Shown: piece by piece, positions 25,629 through 35,397 of the stretch
How the letters are laid out: each line of letters starts with the position of its first letter
Position numbering within the stretch: position 1 is the first letter of the stretch
The notes under the pieces: model-generated
The model's input: only the letters and a program-made list of their open reading frames with translations
The model's database searches: none
Told to the model about the DNA's origin: nothing
Source of the DNA: an uncultured Christiangramia sp.
GTDB taxonomy: Bacteria > Bacteroidota > Bacteroidia > Flavobacteriales > Flavobacteriaceae
Length of the DNA stretch: 53,350 nt
NCBI RefSeq assembly: GCF_913046405.1
Contig: NZ_CAJWRQ010000008.1
Coordinates: 1 to 53,350 of the forward strand
Direction of reading: 5' to 3'
Position numbers and translations under genes: made by a program

Positions 25629-25805
25629 ATTCCCTTTTCCGTAGAAAACCTTACAATCAAATCTCACCTCATTAGATTTCTTACAACCAGCCAGAATTCC
25701 AGACTCCGTCAATTTTACCAATTGCTTTTAGAAAATCTTCTACAGCTTAACATGCTTTAACAAGTCCTGTTATTCCATGTCAATTATTTTCCCTTTCCCA
25801 GGCCA

Positions 25806-25813
25806 TAATTTTG
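25806..25813 (+). promoter_or_regulatory. Possible -7 element for the alkene reductase gene
   Basis: TAATTTTG fits TAnnTTTG, 24 bases before the start at 25838. The same octamer in a similar local context (ATAATTTTGT) occurs at 37055-37062, upstream of the truncated copy of this gene. Confidence 0.4.
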
Positions 25814-25837
25814 TATTCAATTTTTAAGAATAAAGTT

Positions 25838-26953
25838 ATGAGTACACAAGCATTATTAAAAACTTATAAATTAGGCGATCTGGAATTAAAAAATCGTGTG
25901 ATCATGGCTCCTATGACCCGTGGTCGTGCAGACAATCCAGAAAAGAAAGCTATTCCTGAACTCCATTCAGAATATTACAGGCAAAGAGCGAGTGCTGGTC
26001 TAATTATTACTGAAGGTTCACAGGTTTCAAAAGATGCCGTTGGATACATTAATACTCCCGGAATTCATACAAAGGAACAGGTTGAAGCCTGGAAAGACGT
26101 GACCTCAGAAGTTCATAATGCTGATGGAAAGATCTTTATTCAGCTATGGCATGTGGGGAGAATGTCACATCCAGATTTTCATGGAGGTGAATTGCCAGTG
26201 GCGCCATCTCCCATCAATCCGAATTCGAAATCATTTACACCAGAAGGTTTTAAAGATACGGTTGTACCGAGGGAAATGACCTTAGAAGACATCAAGCAAA
26301 CCATTGAAGATTTTAAGCAGGCAGCGAAAAATTCTATGGAAGCAGGATTTGACGGAGTAGAAATACATTCCAGCAACGGATATCTTTTTCACCAGTTTTT
26401 CAATGCGACTTCCAATCATAGAAACGATGAATATGGCGGTTCTATAGAAAAAAGATCAAGAATACTTTTTGATGTTCTGGATGCGGTCAAGGAAGTAATG
26501 CCGGAAAATCGTATCGCTATTCGCCTAAATCCTTCCATGCACGGCCTGTTCGGGATAACTATGGATGAAGAAACCATCCCTACTTTCGATTATATCATCA
26601 AGAAGCTGAACGAATACGATCTGGCTTACCTTCACCTTTCTGAACCTTTTACAGACGTTTCTGAAATTTCTTTTGCTGAAACAGATATTGCTAAACGTTA
26701 TCGCCCTATTTACAAGGGAACATTAATGATCAATACGAATTTTGATAGGGAAAAAGGGAATGCAGTGATTGAAGATGGGGATGCAGATCTTGTTGCCTTC
26801 GGAAAACCATTTATCTCTAATCCAGATCTTGCTGAAAGATTTACACAGGGCGTTGAACTGGACTCCTGGGATGAAGATACTTTTTACTCTGGTGGAGCAA
26901 AAGGCTATACCGATTACGAGGTTAAAACTGAAAGAGCTGCAGTACTTCAGTAA
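25838..26953 (+). CDS. Alkene reductase (Old Yellow Enzyme family)
   Basis: A 371-residue FMN enzyme that reduces activated C=C bonds with NAD(P)H. Start at 25838 (MSTQALLKTYKLGDLELKNR); an upstream ATG at 25811 lies on the promoter side and adds no family sequence. Motifs are VIMAPMTRGRA, IQLWHVGRMSHPD, DGVEIHSSNGYLFHQFFN with NHRNDEYGGS, and DLVAFGKPFISNPDLAERF near the C-terminus (phosphate binding). This matches the NemA/xenobiotic reductase group. Residues 305-371 plus the terminator recur as a diverged copy at 37258-37511 on the other side of the Pel-like operon. Confidence 0.92.
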   Translation: MSTQALLKTYKLGDLELKNRVIMAPMTRGRADNPEKKAIPELHSEYYRQRASAGLIITEGSQVSKDAVGYINTPGIHTKEQVEAWKDVTSEVHNADGKIFIQLWHVGRMSHPDFHGGELPVAPSPINPNSKSFTPEGFKDTVVPREMTLEDIKQTIEDFKQAAKNSMEAGFDGVEIHSSNGYLFHQFFNATSNHRNDEYGGSIEKRSRILFDVLDAVKEVMPENRIAIRLNPSMHGLFGITMDEETIPTFDYIIKKLNEYDLAYLHLSEPFTDVSEISFAETDIAKRYRPIYKGTLMINTNFDREKGNAVIEDGDADLVAFGKPFISNPDLAERFTQGVELDSWDEDTFYSGGAKGYTDYEVKTERAAVLQ

Positions 26954-27011
26954 AAATTGGAAGTTTAATACTAAAAAAAGTCCTTCAGAAATTTCTGAAG
27001 GACTTTTTTTT
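26750..27011 (+). repeat. Left copy of the direct repeat flanking the Pel-like operon
   Basis: This covers codons 305-371 of the alkene reductase, its 3' untranslated stretch and its terminator. It matches 37258-37511 in the same orientation, at roughly 85% by eye in the coding part with in-frame gaps. The two copies enclose the complete Pel-like operon and little else. Confidence 0.8.
26973..27011. terminator. Terminator after alkene reductase (bidirectional)
   Basis: AGTCCTTCAGAAA-TTTCTGAAGGACT (26979-27004) is flanked by A-run 26973-26979 and T-run to 27011. It ends the alkene reductase transcript and can end the Pel-like operon arriving from the other strand. A near copy stands at 37475-37511. 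Confidence 0.92.
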
Positions 27012-27080
27012 GAAATGAGTTCGATGTTATGAATGATAAAATTGAATCCTTAAATAGTCAAACTTAATTTTAGTCTCTCA

Positions 27081-30000
27081 TTAGTCAAGGTAGTAGCGTA
27101 ATCCAACGCCAAAGTTGTTAGAATAAAAGTTCTTTAAAGTATAGAATTCCAGTCTACCTGTGAAATACAGTTTATCATCAAAAGGATAGCTAAAACTACC
27201 GCGGTAACGCTGAAAATTATCAGAAAAAGTATCGAGGAAATATGCCGCATCAAGGCTTAGATTAATATCTTTATTTAAATTCCCAAAGGTATATCCAGCT
27301 CCAAAACCACCGTACAATCTCTCTTTGAGTGTCCAGTAAGGATAGCCACTACTTTTATCATTATTACCAAGTAATCCGGCAACTTCCGTATAGGCAGATA
27401 TTGCAGATCTTCCATTGCGATATATTTTTCCGTAGAAAGCAAAAGCAGCAGTAGCGTCAATAGTACCATCATCGTCATAATGATTTCCTTCCAGATACAG
27501 AGTAGTTCTAAAAGTTTCACTGATCCTTAACTCCTCGTAGATATTAAGCTGACTCTGGTAAATCTCCAAACCATATGCTCCTCCGGTAAGCGCAGGCCGT
27601 CTAAACGCAGAAGCTGAACTATAAAGGCTGTCCTTGCTAATACTAGCTCCGGCGCGAATATGATAATACACATTCTCATCCTGGTCCAACTCCAGCCTTG
27701 CACCTGCAGTGAAATTGAATTTTCCAGGTTTTATAGCTGTTAGAAATTGATAATCTAATCCATACAAGCTACGATCTATGTTATTAGGATCTATTTGTGC
27801 TACTGGCACTTCGTAAGCCTTAGTTTGAACCAGGCTAAAAATATGCGTATTGTAGGAACGATCTCTTAATCCATAACCAATCTTTGTTTCATAATAATTA
27901 GGATCCAGCCTGTCTGCCACCATATTCCCATTTAACTGGATAAAATCACTTTCTGTAGTTCTAATATTCTTTTCCAAAAGCGCTGATACCTTGCTCTCAA
28001 AAAGATCAGGATTTTCCTCTAGTAATTGTTTTTGCTTGTCGCTATCTATAAATACCACATCTTTATTGAACTGCTTTCTGAATTCTGTTTTCTTAGCAGA
28101 AGCTGTCATGGAATCGGCAATTTTCCAGGCTTTGATAAAATCAGCCTCTGAAATATAGTAGGAGACTAAAAACTCCTGAATCTCTTCGAATTGTTCATTT
28201 TCAGGACTAATTTGAGCATATAAATCCTCAATTTCCTGTGTTTTGCTCAATTGTGCCAACCAGTACATTCTGGTCAAAACCGGTAAATCTGCGCTACATT
28301 CGCTCCATGCTAAGGCCATTCTATAACTTCCCTGGTTTCCAAAAGCATAGGCGATCTCTGTGGCTAACGACTTTAAATCATCATTGCAGGCTTCTATATT
28401 GATCAGTTGCTGTGTGGCTTTGGCCGGTGAATTACTCAACAACCAATTCATATAAAGCGGATAACCTCTTTGCTTTATTTCAGCTTCATTCCCAGCTTTT
28501 AAATACCATTGATCTATGGTCTCTGCGTCTATCGTCTCTGCACAACCTGCCCAGGCGATCGCTTCTTTATAGTTCTGCCTGTCGGCATAAAACCAGCTAA
28601 TGGTCTCTGCTGAATTATGATGATTGGAACAGGAACTTTCAGTGAAGTAATTTGCTGCTCCATCGGGATATTCCTTCAGAAACATTTCAATATAATTTCG
28701 AACATTTTCAGAATTGTGTGAAGCGATCAATTGCTTGAATTCAGCAGAATTTAATTTAACTCCGTTATCATTTCCGAAGTAGCCGATATAATCGAGTTTC
28801 ACCTGTGGATCCTCTGAAACCGCAACTTTTTCAGCCATCCAGAATTTCCGGGTCTGCATATCTGGATAATCACTGCCTTTTACCAGCATACTTGCCAGCT
28901 CAACATATCGTTGATCTCTATTGCTCTGCTCGTAACGGATTTTTAACAAGGGCCATATTTCTGCCTGCCTGTTCTGCCACCCCAGATAACGGGCGAGTTC
29001 AAGCCATTTATTTTTAGAAAAGGAGTTCGATGATGTCAGACTTTGTTTTAACCCATTGATTTTTTCTGTAATAGAATTGTCTGCCGGAGTTTCTTCCAGA
29101 TTGACATAATTTTCGAACTGTTCTGCCAGTGAAACTTTTAAGGCTGAAGTGTTCTTCGGAAAATATGGAATAGTAACTTGTCCAGTCTCAGATTTCAGCA
29201 TGTACAAATTCCCTGTATGCAGGTTTGTTTTTGAAAATTCGAATTTTCCGGAATTGAAATATTCTTCGATCAGCGTTTTGTTTTGAACATTTACATAAAG
29301 AAACCACCAATTCTCATTTTCTTTACTGGTGTTTACCTTTATCTTCTGTTTGTCAAAACTATACGAATAAGATGCATTTCTCCAGGCTTCAGTAATTTCA
29401 GCAGCATTCTTAACTGCCAGAAACCGCATTAATGGGAACAGCTTCTTTGTTTGTTTGATATAATGTTCAAATCGTGGATACAATCCAAGAGAACCGTTTT
29501 CAGAAATTTTCCAGCCCAGCTGTTCCTGATTTCGATATTCGTATGGCGGTTCCTGCTCCTCAAAACTTGATGGAATTTGATAAATATCGTCTGCATGAAT
29601 GAAATGTGACCAGATACCTGTGTATAAATATAGATTTTGCTGGTTGTATTGATTGGCTACATCCATGGTATATCCACTGGTAATTCTTGGGAAATTATAG
29701 AAATGAGTGTTGAATGGTTCTGGGTCGAATTCCCGAGATCCACCATCTTCAAAATTTCCCAGGTACAGGCTAGCGTTATATTTTATGGAAGGAAACACTT
29801 GTTGTAGCGCTGCAAAACCCAGACTATCTATATTATTTGACGGCGGAACGTAGCTTACAGGTAGCTTTCCATAGTTCCTGATCTGCCACCTCTTTTTCGC
29901 GGCTTCCAATCCAAGAACCATAAAATCGTAATTTGGCCAGTCGTTCTCAACAAGTGAAGCGTGATTATAGCCATGAAAGGCGAGTTCATGATCAGAATTC

Positions 30001-31031
30001 TTCATTTGATTCATTAGCCAGTCAGATGCGATGACTATTTTACCCGATTCTCGTTTTTTTGAGCTTTCCCATTCTTCAAAAGTAAACGGTGGTGTAGTCT
30101 GGTTACGGTAATCAAAACAAACATAACCGGAATAAATCAAGCCCTGTTCCTTGGCAAGATTTAGCATATCTGGCCACCAGTGATCTGTATAGAAGTTGGC
30201 TTGAGTCACAGACATTTCGGTATGAACAGGCTCCATAGCCATGTTATATAGTGGCGCAGGAAAATCATCCAGAAAAATGCTTGTAGTATTTGCTACGGAA
30301 TATGGTATTCCTTCAAGTCCATGCAAAAGAATACTAAAGAGTAATCCACGATCGCGTTTTTCAAATGCTTGAGAAGTGTTCATCAGGATCACCTTACCAT
30401 TCCCAAGATCATTCTGAAGAATTGCCGGGTAGTTGGTATCACTATTTGCGGTAGCAAGTACTTTAATATCAGCAGAAAAACTTTCTCTGTTTAACCCGTT
30501 CAGTAGAGTGGCCTTCTTAAACGCCTTGTTTTTAAAATTTGGAAGAATATAATTGGGAGCCAGGTAACCGGTAGCCTTTGTATCAATTTGTTGAACGCCA
30601 TCAAATCTCACTCCTGCAAGAAAGTTAAATTGCTCCCCCGAACTTAAAGTAGGCAGCAGGACCATCCCTCCAATTTCAAGAAATTCAAGGATTTGTTTAA
30701 ATGCTTGCTTATTCAGGTCATCGGGATTCGTAAGAATAACTATGCGATTATTTGCCCCGAACGCTGGTTTGGAATTAAATTCATCCAGTTGAATAGCCGT
30801 AAAGGGAATTTTGGAATAATTAAGTGTTTTATGAATGTTCTCTTTATAATTAATACTGGTTTTATCCTTTGGATCCAGGATAAATGTCACCAAAGGGTTT
30901 TTACTATAAGCTTCATAACTTACACGTTCTGTTATATTAACCGTTTCCTGCTCCTTGCTATCTTTTTCACAGCCAGATATCAATATAATACTAACTAAAA
31001 ATATGATAAACCTACCTCTCAAATTTCTCAC
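27081..31031 (-). CDS. Lipoprotein fusing DUF2194 deacetylase-like domain, TPR region and outer-membrane barrel (PelA/PelB-like)
   Basis: A 1316-residue protein, last in the Pel-like operon. The lipobox LISGC gives C21, then an acidic EKDSKEQE. Residues about 45-240 form an alpha/beta domain. Residues 250-560 look like a CE4-type polysaccharide deacetylase of the DUF2194 kind: LDDF (D255, D256), FHGYNH (H353, H357 as the HxxxH zinc pair), VPPSN near 395, and SHFIHADD (H476, H479). Residues about 660-1065 are helical repeats of TPR type. The last ~240 residues are amphipathic strands ending in GVGLRYYLD, an outer-membrane barrel. It would deacetylate and export a polymer at the outer membrane. 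It overlaps the upstream gene by 4 bases (ATGA). Confidence 0.8.
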   Translation of the reverse strand: MRNLRGRFIIFLVSIILISGCEKDSKEQETVNITERVSYEAYSKNPLVTFILDPKDKTSINYKENIHKTLNYSKIPFTAIQLDEFNSKPAFGANNRIVILTNPDDLNKQAFKQILEFLEIGGMVLLPTLSSGEQFNFLAGVRFDGVQQIDTKATGYLAPNYILPNFKNKAFKKATLLNGLNRESFSADIKVLATANSDTNYPAILQNDLGNGKVILMNTSQAFEKRDRGLLFSILLHGLEGIPYSVANTTSIFLDDFPAPLYNMAMEPVHTEMSVTQANFYTDHWWPDMLNLAKEQGLIYSGYVCFDYRNQTTPPFTFEEWESSKKRESGKIVIASDWLMNQMKNSDHELAFHGYNHASLVENDWPNYDFMVLGLEAAKKRWQIRNYGKLPVSYVPPSNNIDSLGFAALQQVFPSIKYNASLYLGNFEDGGSREFDPEPFNTHFYNFPRITSGYTMDVANQYNQQNLYLYTGIWSHFIHADDIYQIPSSFEEQEPPYEYRNQEQLGWKISENGSLGLYPRFEHYIKQTKKLFPLMRFLAVKNAAEITEAWRNASYSYSFDKQKIKVNTSKENENWWFLYVNVQNKTLIEEYFNSGKFEFSKTNLHTGNLYMLKSETGQVTIPYFPKNTSALKVSLAEQFENYVNLEETPADNSITEKINGLKQSLTSSNSFSKNKWLELARYLGWQNRQAEIWPLLKIRYEQSNRDQRYVELASMLVKGSDYPDMQTRKFWMAEKVAVSEDPQVKLDYIGYFGNDNGVKLNSAEFKQLIASHNSENVRNYIEMFLKEYPDGAANYFTESSCSNHHNSAETISWFYADRQNYKEAIAWAGCAETIDAETIDQWYLKAGNEAEIKQRGYPLYMNWLLSNSPAKATQQLINIEACNDDLKSLATEIAYAFGNQGSYRMALAWSECSADLPVLTRMYWLAQLSKTQEIEDLYAQISPENEQFEEIQEFLVSYYISEADFIKAWKIADSMTASAKKTEFRKQFNKDVVFIDSDKQKQLLEENPDLFESKVSALLEKNIRTTESDFIQLNGNMVADRLDPNYYETKIGYGLRDRSYNTHIFSLVQTKAYEVPVAQIDPNNIDRSLYGLDYQFLTAIKPGKFNFTAGARLELDQDENVYYHIRAGASISKDSLYSSASAFRRPALTGGAYGLEIYQSQLNIYEELRISETFRTTLYLEGNHYDDDGTIDATAAFAFYGKIYRNGRSAISAYTEVAGLLGNNDKSSGYPYWTLKERLYGGFGAGYTFGNLNKDINLSLDAAYFLDTFSDNFQRYRGSFSYPFDDKLYFTGRLEFYTLKNFYSNNFGVGLRYYLD

Positions 31032-32989
31032 AACAACAATTCATTTATTTTACTGGAATTCGGAATATTTACAATTTCAAAAACCTGTACCGAAGGACCT
31101 TCGTAAACCAATTTCAACTCTCTTCCTCTTCGTTTTAAGATCTGCAGATTCCTTTGTACTTCTTCCGAAATTTTAGGATTCAGTTTTTCCGGAACAAATA
31201 CAAAAACACTGGAAGGCAAGATTATTTCAGGATGGGTTTTTAAATACTCCTTATCAGCCTTATAACGTGCAAAACTTTTATCTTTTTGGAGATATGATGC
31301 GTTGAAATCTCCATAACTCAGAAAGTAATGTAAGCCGCGGCTTACCCGACCATTAATAGATGTGTTCACCACAGCATAAGAATAGGGTAGCCTGCTATTC
31401 TCGATCTCATAATAAGCCTGAAGAATATCTTTTTTTGTATCAAAAACCTCGCTGGTCACACTGGCCTTACTCTCTCCAACATAAAATAAACCTCCGGTTA
31501 AAATTAGAACGACACTAATTTCTGCAAAGTTGGAAGCATTCAGTTTTTTAATCAGACTATAAAATGGCAGATAGATAAAATAGAATAACAGTCCAATTAG
31601 TATTGGCAGAAAGACCCCTATGAGTTGTAGCAAAAGATCATCGTCCAGAATGGGAATATCCAGGACATATATCGTGAATAGAAACAGGACAAAAACAAGA
31701 ATTGCTAATATAGACCTCCATCGGGAAGATTTTCTGGCGATCATAAAGCTTGCAGCAATTCCCAAAGCCAGGTTTATACTTATGTAATACCACACTAATT
31801 CTGAAAATGGAAGAATAAGGTTTGGCGTATAGGTATAATAATCAAATGAAACTAACTTAGACACTAACAGATTCACAAAGCTTACCTGCAGGAAGTATGA
31901 AACAATGAAATAACACAGGATGACTAGTGCGGCACTAACAAGATATGCCGTTAAAGCCCGTAAATTATACGCTCGTTTTTCAGCTGGGTTAATAACAAGA
32001 CAAATGAGAATAAACGGCAATAAGACGGCCAGAGCTATAAAAAGATTAATAAAACTTAAAGCCAGAACACCAATAACGTTCCAAAGGAAATAATTCGATT
32101 TCTTTTGCCGGAAACTTGTGGGATACATGTTGAAGATCATTAACGGCAGCGCCAGAGTCATGGCGAGAAAAACCGATTTATGCTGCAGAACAGAGTCTAT
32201 ATTTAAGGGGATGATGGTGTAGCCAAATCCAAATACCAATGCTGCAAGTAATCCAGGGCCATGCTTATGAGTTATCTTATATAGCGCCCAATATATGATC
32301 ACTGCCAGCAAAGCCGACTCGATAAAGCCAGCATTACTCAAGGCCAGCATATCACTAAGACCTGAAATCTTTGCGTATAATGATATGATCGCATAACCAC
32401 CCATAGAATCTGAAACAACACTGAACCAAGTTTGTTCTGCTATGGCTTTTACTTTATCCAGATCTTCGTACCAGGATGAACTTAAAAGGTAATTATCATA
32501 CTGTAGGAAATAATACCTGCTCATAAACATAGCGGCGAAAATGAACAGAGCTATTCCAATTTGCCAGAATTTTGTTTTTTTAGCTTCCAGAGTCTGCGGC
32601 TTTCTTTTTCTGAAATTTTTACGCTCTACCAGCGACCGATTAGCCTCAAACCTAATAACCACATATAAAATTAATCGACTATAAATCTTCTGAAGTTGAG
32701 CTTTGAGAGGTTTTTTTCGTTTTAGATTTAAAAAACTCAGGACAAAGAATAAGGATGTGATCATTAAAATTAACATGGTATCGAAACCATTGATCTGTGT
32801 TAGAAATAAACTAACTATGATCGCTGCGGAAAGTCCCATTACGAACCTGGGGACAAAAAATTCGATTCCAGTTTGATAAGATAACTTTGCAGCAGTTAAC
32901 CTGTATAGAATATAAAAAAATAGAAAGAATAAAAGAATTCTTAATGGTCCCAATAAGGTTGCACTGAACCAGAAATAAACATCACTCAT
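31028..32989 (-). CDS. Multi-pass membrane protein of the Pel-like operon (function unknown)
   Basis: A 653-residue protein with about 13-14 membrane helices and a C-terminal soluble part of ~130 residues (from about 520: SKASVTSEVFDTKKD onward). The start at 32989 gives an 8-base overlap with the GH114 gene; an ATG 33 bases upstream would give a 41-base overlap and is less likely. The many helices interleaved with short loops, with an Asp-containing loop after an early helix (YYFLQYDNYLLSSSWYEDLD), recall GT-C-type glycosyltransferases, but no diagnostic motif is certain. It has no GGDEF or GAF domain, so it is not a PelD. By position it may supply the membrane scaffold or polymer-extension role. 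Confidence 0.7.
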   Translation of the reverse strand: MSDVYFWFSATLLGPLRILLFFLFFYILYRLTAAKLSYQTGIEFFVPRFVMGLSAAIIVSLFLTQINGFDTMLILMITSLFFVLSFLNLKRKKPLKAQLQKIYSRLILYVVIRFEANRSLVERKNFRKRKPQTLEAKKTKFWQIGIALFIFAAMFMSRYYFLQYDNYLLSSSWYEDLDKVKAIAEQTWFSVVSDSMGGYAIISLYAKISGLSDMLALSNAGFIESALLAVIIYWALYKITHKHGPGLLAALVFGFGYTIIPLNIDSVLQHKSVFLAMTLALPLMIFNMYPTSFRQKKSNYFLWNVIGVLALSFINLFIALAVLLPFILICLVINPAEKRAYNLRALTAYLVSAALVILCYFIVSYFLQVSFVNLLVSKLVSFDYYTYTPNLILPFSELVWYYISINLALGIAASFMIARKSSRWRSILAILVFVLFLFTIYVLDIPILDDDLLLQLIGVFLPILIGLLFYFIYLPFYSLIKKLNASNFAEISVVLILTGGLFYVGESKASVTSEVFDTKKDILQAYYEIENSRLPYSYAVVNTSINGRVSRGLHYFLSYGDFNASYLQKDKSFARYKADKEYLKTHPEIILPSSVFVFVPEKLNPKISEEVQRNLQILKRRGRELKLVYEGPSVQVFEIVNIPNSSKINELLL

Positions 32990-33794
32990 TTTCCGGTAGG
33001 TTTTGAAGCTCAATTTTACCAATAAAGAGATTTGCCTGATAAGGCTTCAAACGCTTTTTCACGGCCTTCTTAAGAGCTGCACTATCTGCATATTCAATAA
33101 TTATAATAGGCAATCCAAAATCCTGAGCCACGCTTTTCAAATTGTCAATTCTTTGATTGAAATCTTTCGATTCTCTCATTCTATATTCTGAAGTTTCAAA
33201 ATTATAATTGGTTGCTACAGATTCTACCGCGATTGAACTTACAAACTCTTCGGTTTCATCAAGCGCTTCCAGTCCAGCATTCTGCATTAAATGTGATTCT
33301 GGAAATTCGGTTTTAAGACGTTTTAGAAAACTCACGAGCGCAGTCAGTTTTTCTGGGGTTGGTCCAAAAGAAGTGTAGTTATCTATATTATCAAGGAAGA
33401 GTCCATCAAAACCTTTAGTTTCCAGATTATTTCTTACGATTTCAAAAATTGTTTGGCGTGTTTGTTCATTCTCCAGGTCGAGCACGTAGCTGTTCCAAAT
33501 ATCGTTTTTTGACAGCGTATACTCTGAAATCTCCTTATAATGTGGAGCAGCTTCATTTACTTCTCCAAAACTTACGTAAGCAAGAACATTCTGGTTGTTA
33601 GATTTTAAAATTTTAATGTCTTCCGAAGAGAAATGGACGCTTTCTAATATTACATAGTCATAACCCCGAACGAGTTCAGGATCAAAATCACCATAATTTA
33701 CAAGCACACGTTTTGCGGTTTCGTGCTTACATTTAGAGAAACTGAAGATTGAAAAACAAACCAGACCCATCACAAAGTATTTAATATGCTGCAT
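32982..33794 (-). CDS. GH114-like endo-alpha-1,4-polygalactosaminidase (PelA hydrolase-like)
   Basis: A 270-residue TIM-barrel protein with an N-terminal signal or anchor helix (IKYFVMGLVCFSIFSF). The Lys before C22 makes a lipobox doubtful. GH114 features are LVNYGDFD at the first strand, YVSFGEVNEA (E78, candidate catalytic acid), KGFDGLFLDNIDNY (D130, D135, D138) and LMQNAG. In Pseudomonas the same domain is the N-terminal part of PelA and cleaves partially deacetylated GalNAc polymer in the periplasm. Here it is a separate gene. It overlaps PelG-like upstream by 14 bases and the membrane-protein gene downstream by 8. Confidence 0.82.
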   Translation of the reverse strand: MQHIKYFVMGLVCFSIFSFSKCKHETAKRVLVNYGDFDPELVRGYDYVILESVHFSSEDIKILKSNNQNVLAYVSFGEVNEAAPHYKEISEYTLSKNDIWNSYVLDLENEQTRQTIFEIVRNNLETKGFDGLFLDNIDNYTSFGPTPEKLTALVSFLKRLKTEFPESHLMQNAGLEALDETEEFVSSIAVESVATNYNFETSEYRMRESKDFNQRIDNLKSVAQDFGLPIIIIEYADSAALKKAVKKRLKPYQANLFIGKIELQNLPENE

Positions 33795-35397
33795 AATAAT
33801 AGTAATCCAGATTCTTAAAAAACTGCTTCGTATATCTAAAGGTTACCAGCATAAAGACCAGAGACCCTAGCATTAAACCAACAACCGCATACTCATAAGA
33901 TATGAGTCGGCTTAGTATCACTCCTGATATGAAATTTGTTAACAACGCAGCGATAATTGCTACCAGCGGTTTCCGGTTTTGATTAAGAGTATACAGATAC
34001 AGCGTGTTTAAAACACCTATAGTAAGAAATATATAACCTATACTCCCTAATATGCTCACCTTAATACTCAGTTCTGAAAGTGCCTCATCAAATCCCGCTT
34101 TATAACCCCAGGGCTGGGTCATGATAAGATATAATAGGATCGCCACTCCCATCGTAGTGAAAAGAAGCAATCTCAAATGGCGATGATATAAACCCGTCAT
34201 TTTACGATTGAATTTCTTGAATTTTGAGTAAGTATGTATTAGCTGAAAATAGTCCAGATGTCGGTTAAACGAGCTAATACTGTATTCCAGCACTCCACCC
34301 AGCAAAAAGAAGAACAGAATAGCGAGATCCATGCCTATCTCATAATCCTTTTCATAGTAGAATAGATAAGGTATTTCACGATTAGTAGAAGATGACCATG
34401 CGATAATCCTATCCATAAAGACGAAAAGGAAGAAGAAAATTCCGTATAAAAAATAATTAAAGTTGCGGTAAATAGACAAAGTCACTTTTGGTTCTACAAT
34501 GGACTTGGATTTCCTCTTCTTCAATGTATGTTTTAAGAACCATTGCAAATATAGGATCGAGGTTAAAGCCGCGACAACTATTCCTGCCCAATGGAGAAAA
34601 TATACCGGGACTTTAGTAAAAAAATGTAAAGCAAGTGCGAGTGCAGTTCCTAAACTTATGCTCACCGTGATCATCCAACGTTGCTTTAATGCATATAAGG
34701 GCGCCAGTACCAAAAGTAGGAAGCCAATAAATAAGGCATAAGAAAAACAGATGATCACAAAACTAATAGAGTATAAAGGTATTATAAAATTAAGCAAGGC
34801 TGAAAATATGAATATAACCAGGATGGTAAGCGTACCGTACTTTATGATATTGAGAACCGAGTGCCGGGCCATATAAAAATCTTCATTATACCAATAATAG
34901 GAAACCTGTTTTCCAATTACCTGCACAAATCCCCCGGTAGCCACGAAGCCCACAATTACACCAAGAACTACGGCAGTAGATTGCAGGTTATTGAATTTAG
35001 AAAATGTCCATAGAGAAATCCCGAAAAGCACAATTGAAATCACCTGTATCGCAACCGGCAAAAAGTTCGAGATCCCAGATCCATTCTCAAGTATAAATTG
35101 TTTGACAGCACGAGAAGAAAAATACGAGGAAATGGCAATCTTCTTATAATTCTTGGCCTCAACTACTCGCTGCTTATCATTCTTTAAATCATTATAAGCT
35201 TTTAAACCAAAGATTTTATATATATAGTTCGCAAGACTTAAAATACTATCGAAGCCAAAATCTTTTTCAACATCAACTTCCCTGATGCCTAAAGATTCAA
35301 TAGTGGCAATCACTACATTTAAATTTACCGGTTTCCCGTTGCGATCTTTAATAGCAATGATGAGATGTGCTACAGCTTTTCTTTGTTCCGGGTTCAT
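33781..35397 (-). CDS. pelG: PelG-like polysaccharide flippase with extra N-terminal domain
   Basis: A 538-residue MOP-superfamily-like transporter with about 12 membrane helices from residue 112 onward (NFLPVAIQVISIVLFGISLW first). It has PelG-type features: GFVQVIGKQVSYYWYNEDFYMAR, a FVFMDRIIAW loop, and EKDYEIGMDLAIL. Residues 1-110 form a charged soluble domain not expected from the ~456-residue Pseudomonas PelG. It should carry the polymer across the inner membrane together with PelF. Its ATG directly follows the pelF stop codon with no gap, indicating coupled translation. Confidence 0.78.
   Translation of the reverse strand: MNPEQRKAVAHLIIAIKDRNGKPVNLNVVIATIESLGIREVDVEKDFGFDSILSLANYIYKIFGLKAYNDLKNDKQRVVEAKNYKKIAISSYFSSRAVKQFILENGSGISNFLPVAIQVISIVLFGISLWTFSKFNNLQSTAVVLGVIVGFVATGGFVQVIGKQVSYYWYNEDFYMARHSVLNIIKYGTLTILVIFIFSALLNFIIPLYSISFVIICFSYALFIGFLLLVLAPLYALKQRWMITVSISLGTALALALHFFTKVPVYFLHWAGIVVAALTSILYLQWFLKHTLKKRKSKSIVEPKVTLSIYRNFNYFLYGIFFFLFVFMDRIIAWSSSTNREIPYLFYYEKDYEIGMDLAILFFFLLGGVLEYSISSFNRHLDYFQLIHTYSKFKKFNRKMTGLYHRHLRLLLFTTMGVAILLYLIMTQPWGYKAGFDEALSELSIKVSILGSIGYIFLTIGVLNTLYLYTLNQNRKPLVAIIAALLTNFISGVILSRLISYEYAVVGLMLGSLVFMLVTFRYTKQFFKNLDYYYYAAY

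Noticed and set aside
25515..25760. 81-codon plus-strand ORF
   Set aside because: It reads through tRNA-Leu and its terminator; the sequence is explained by the tRNA.
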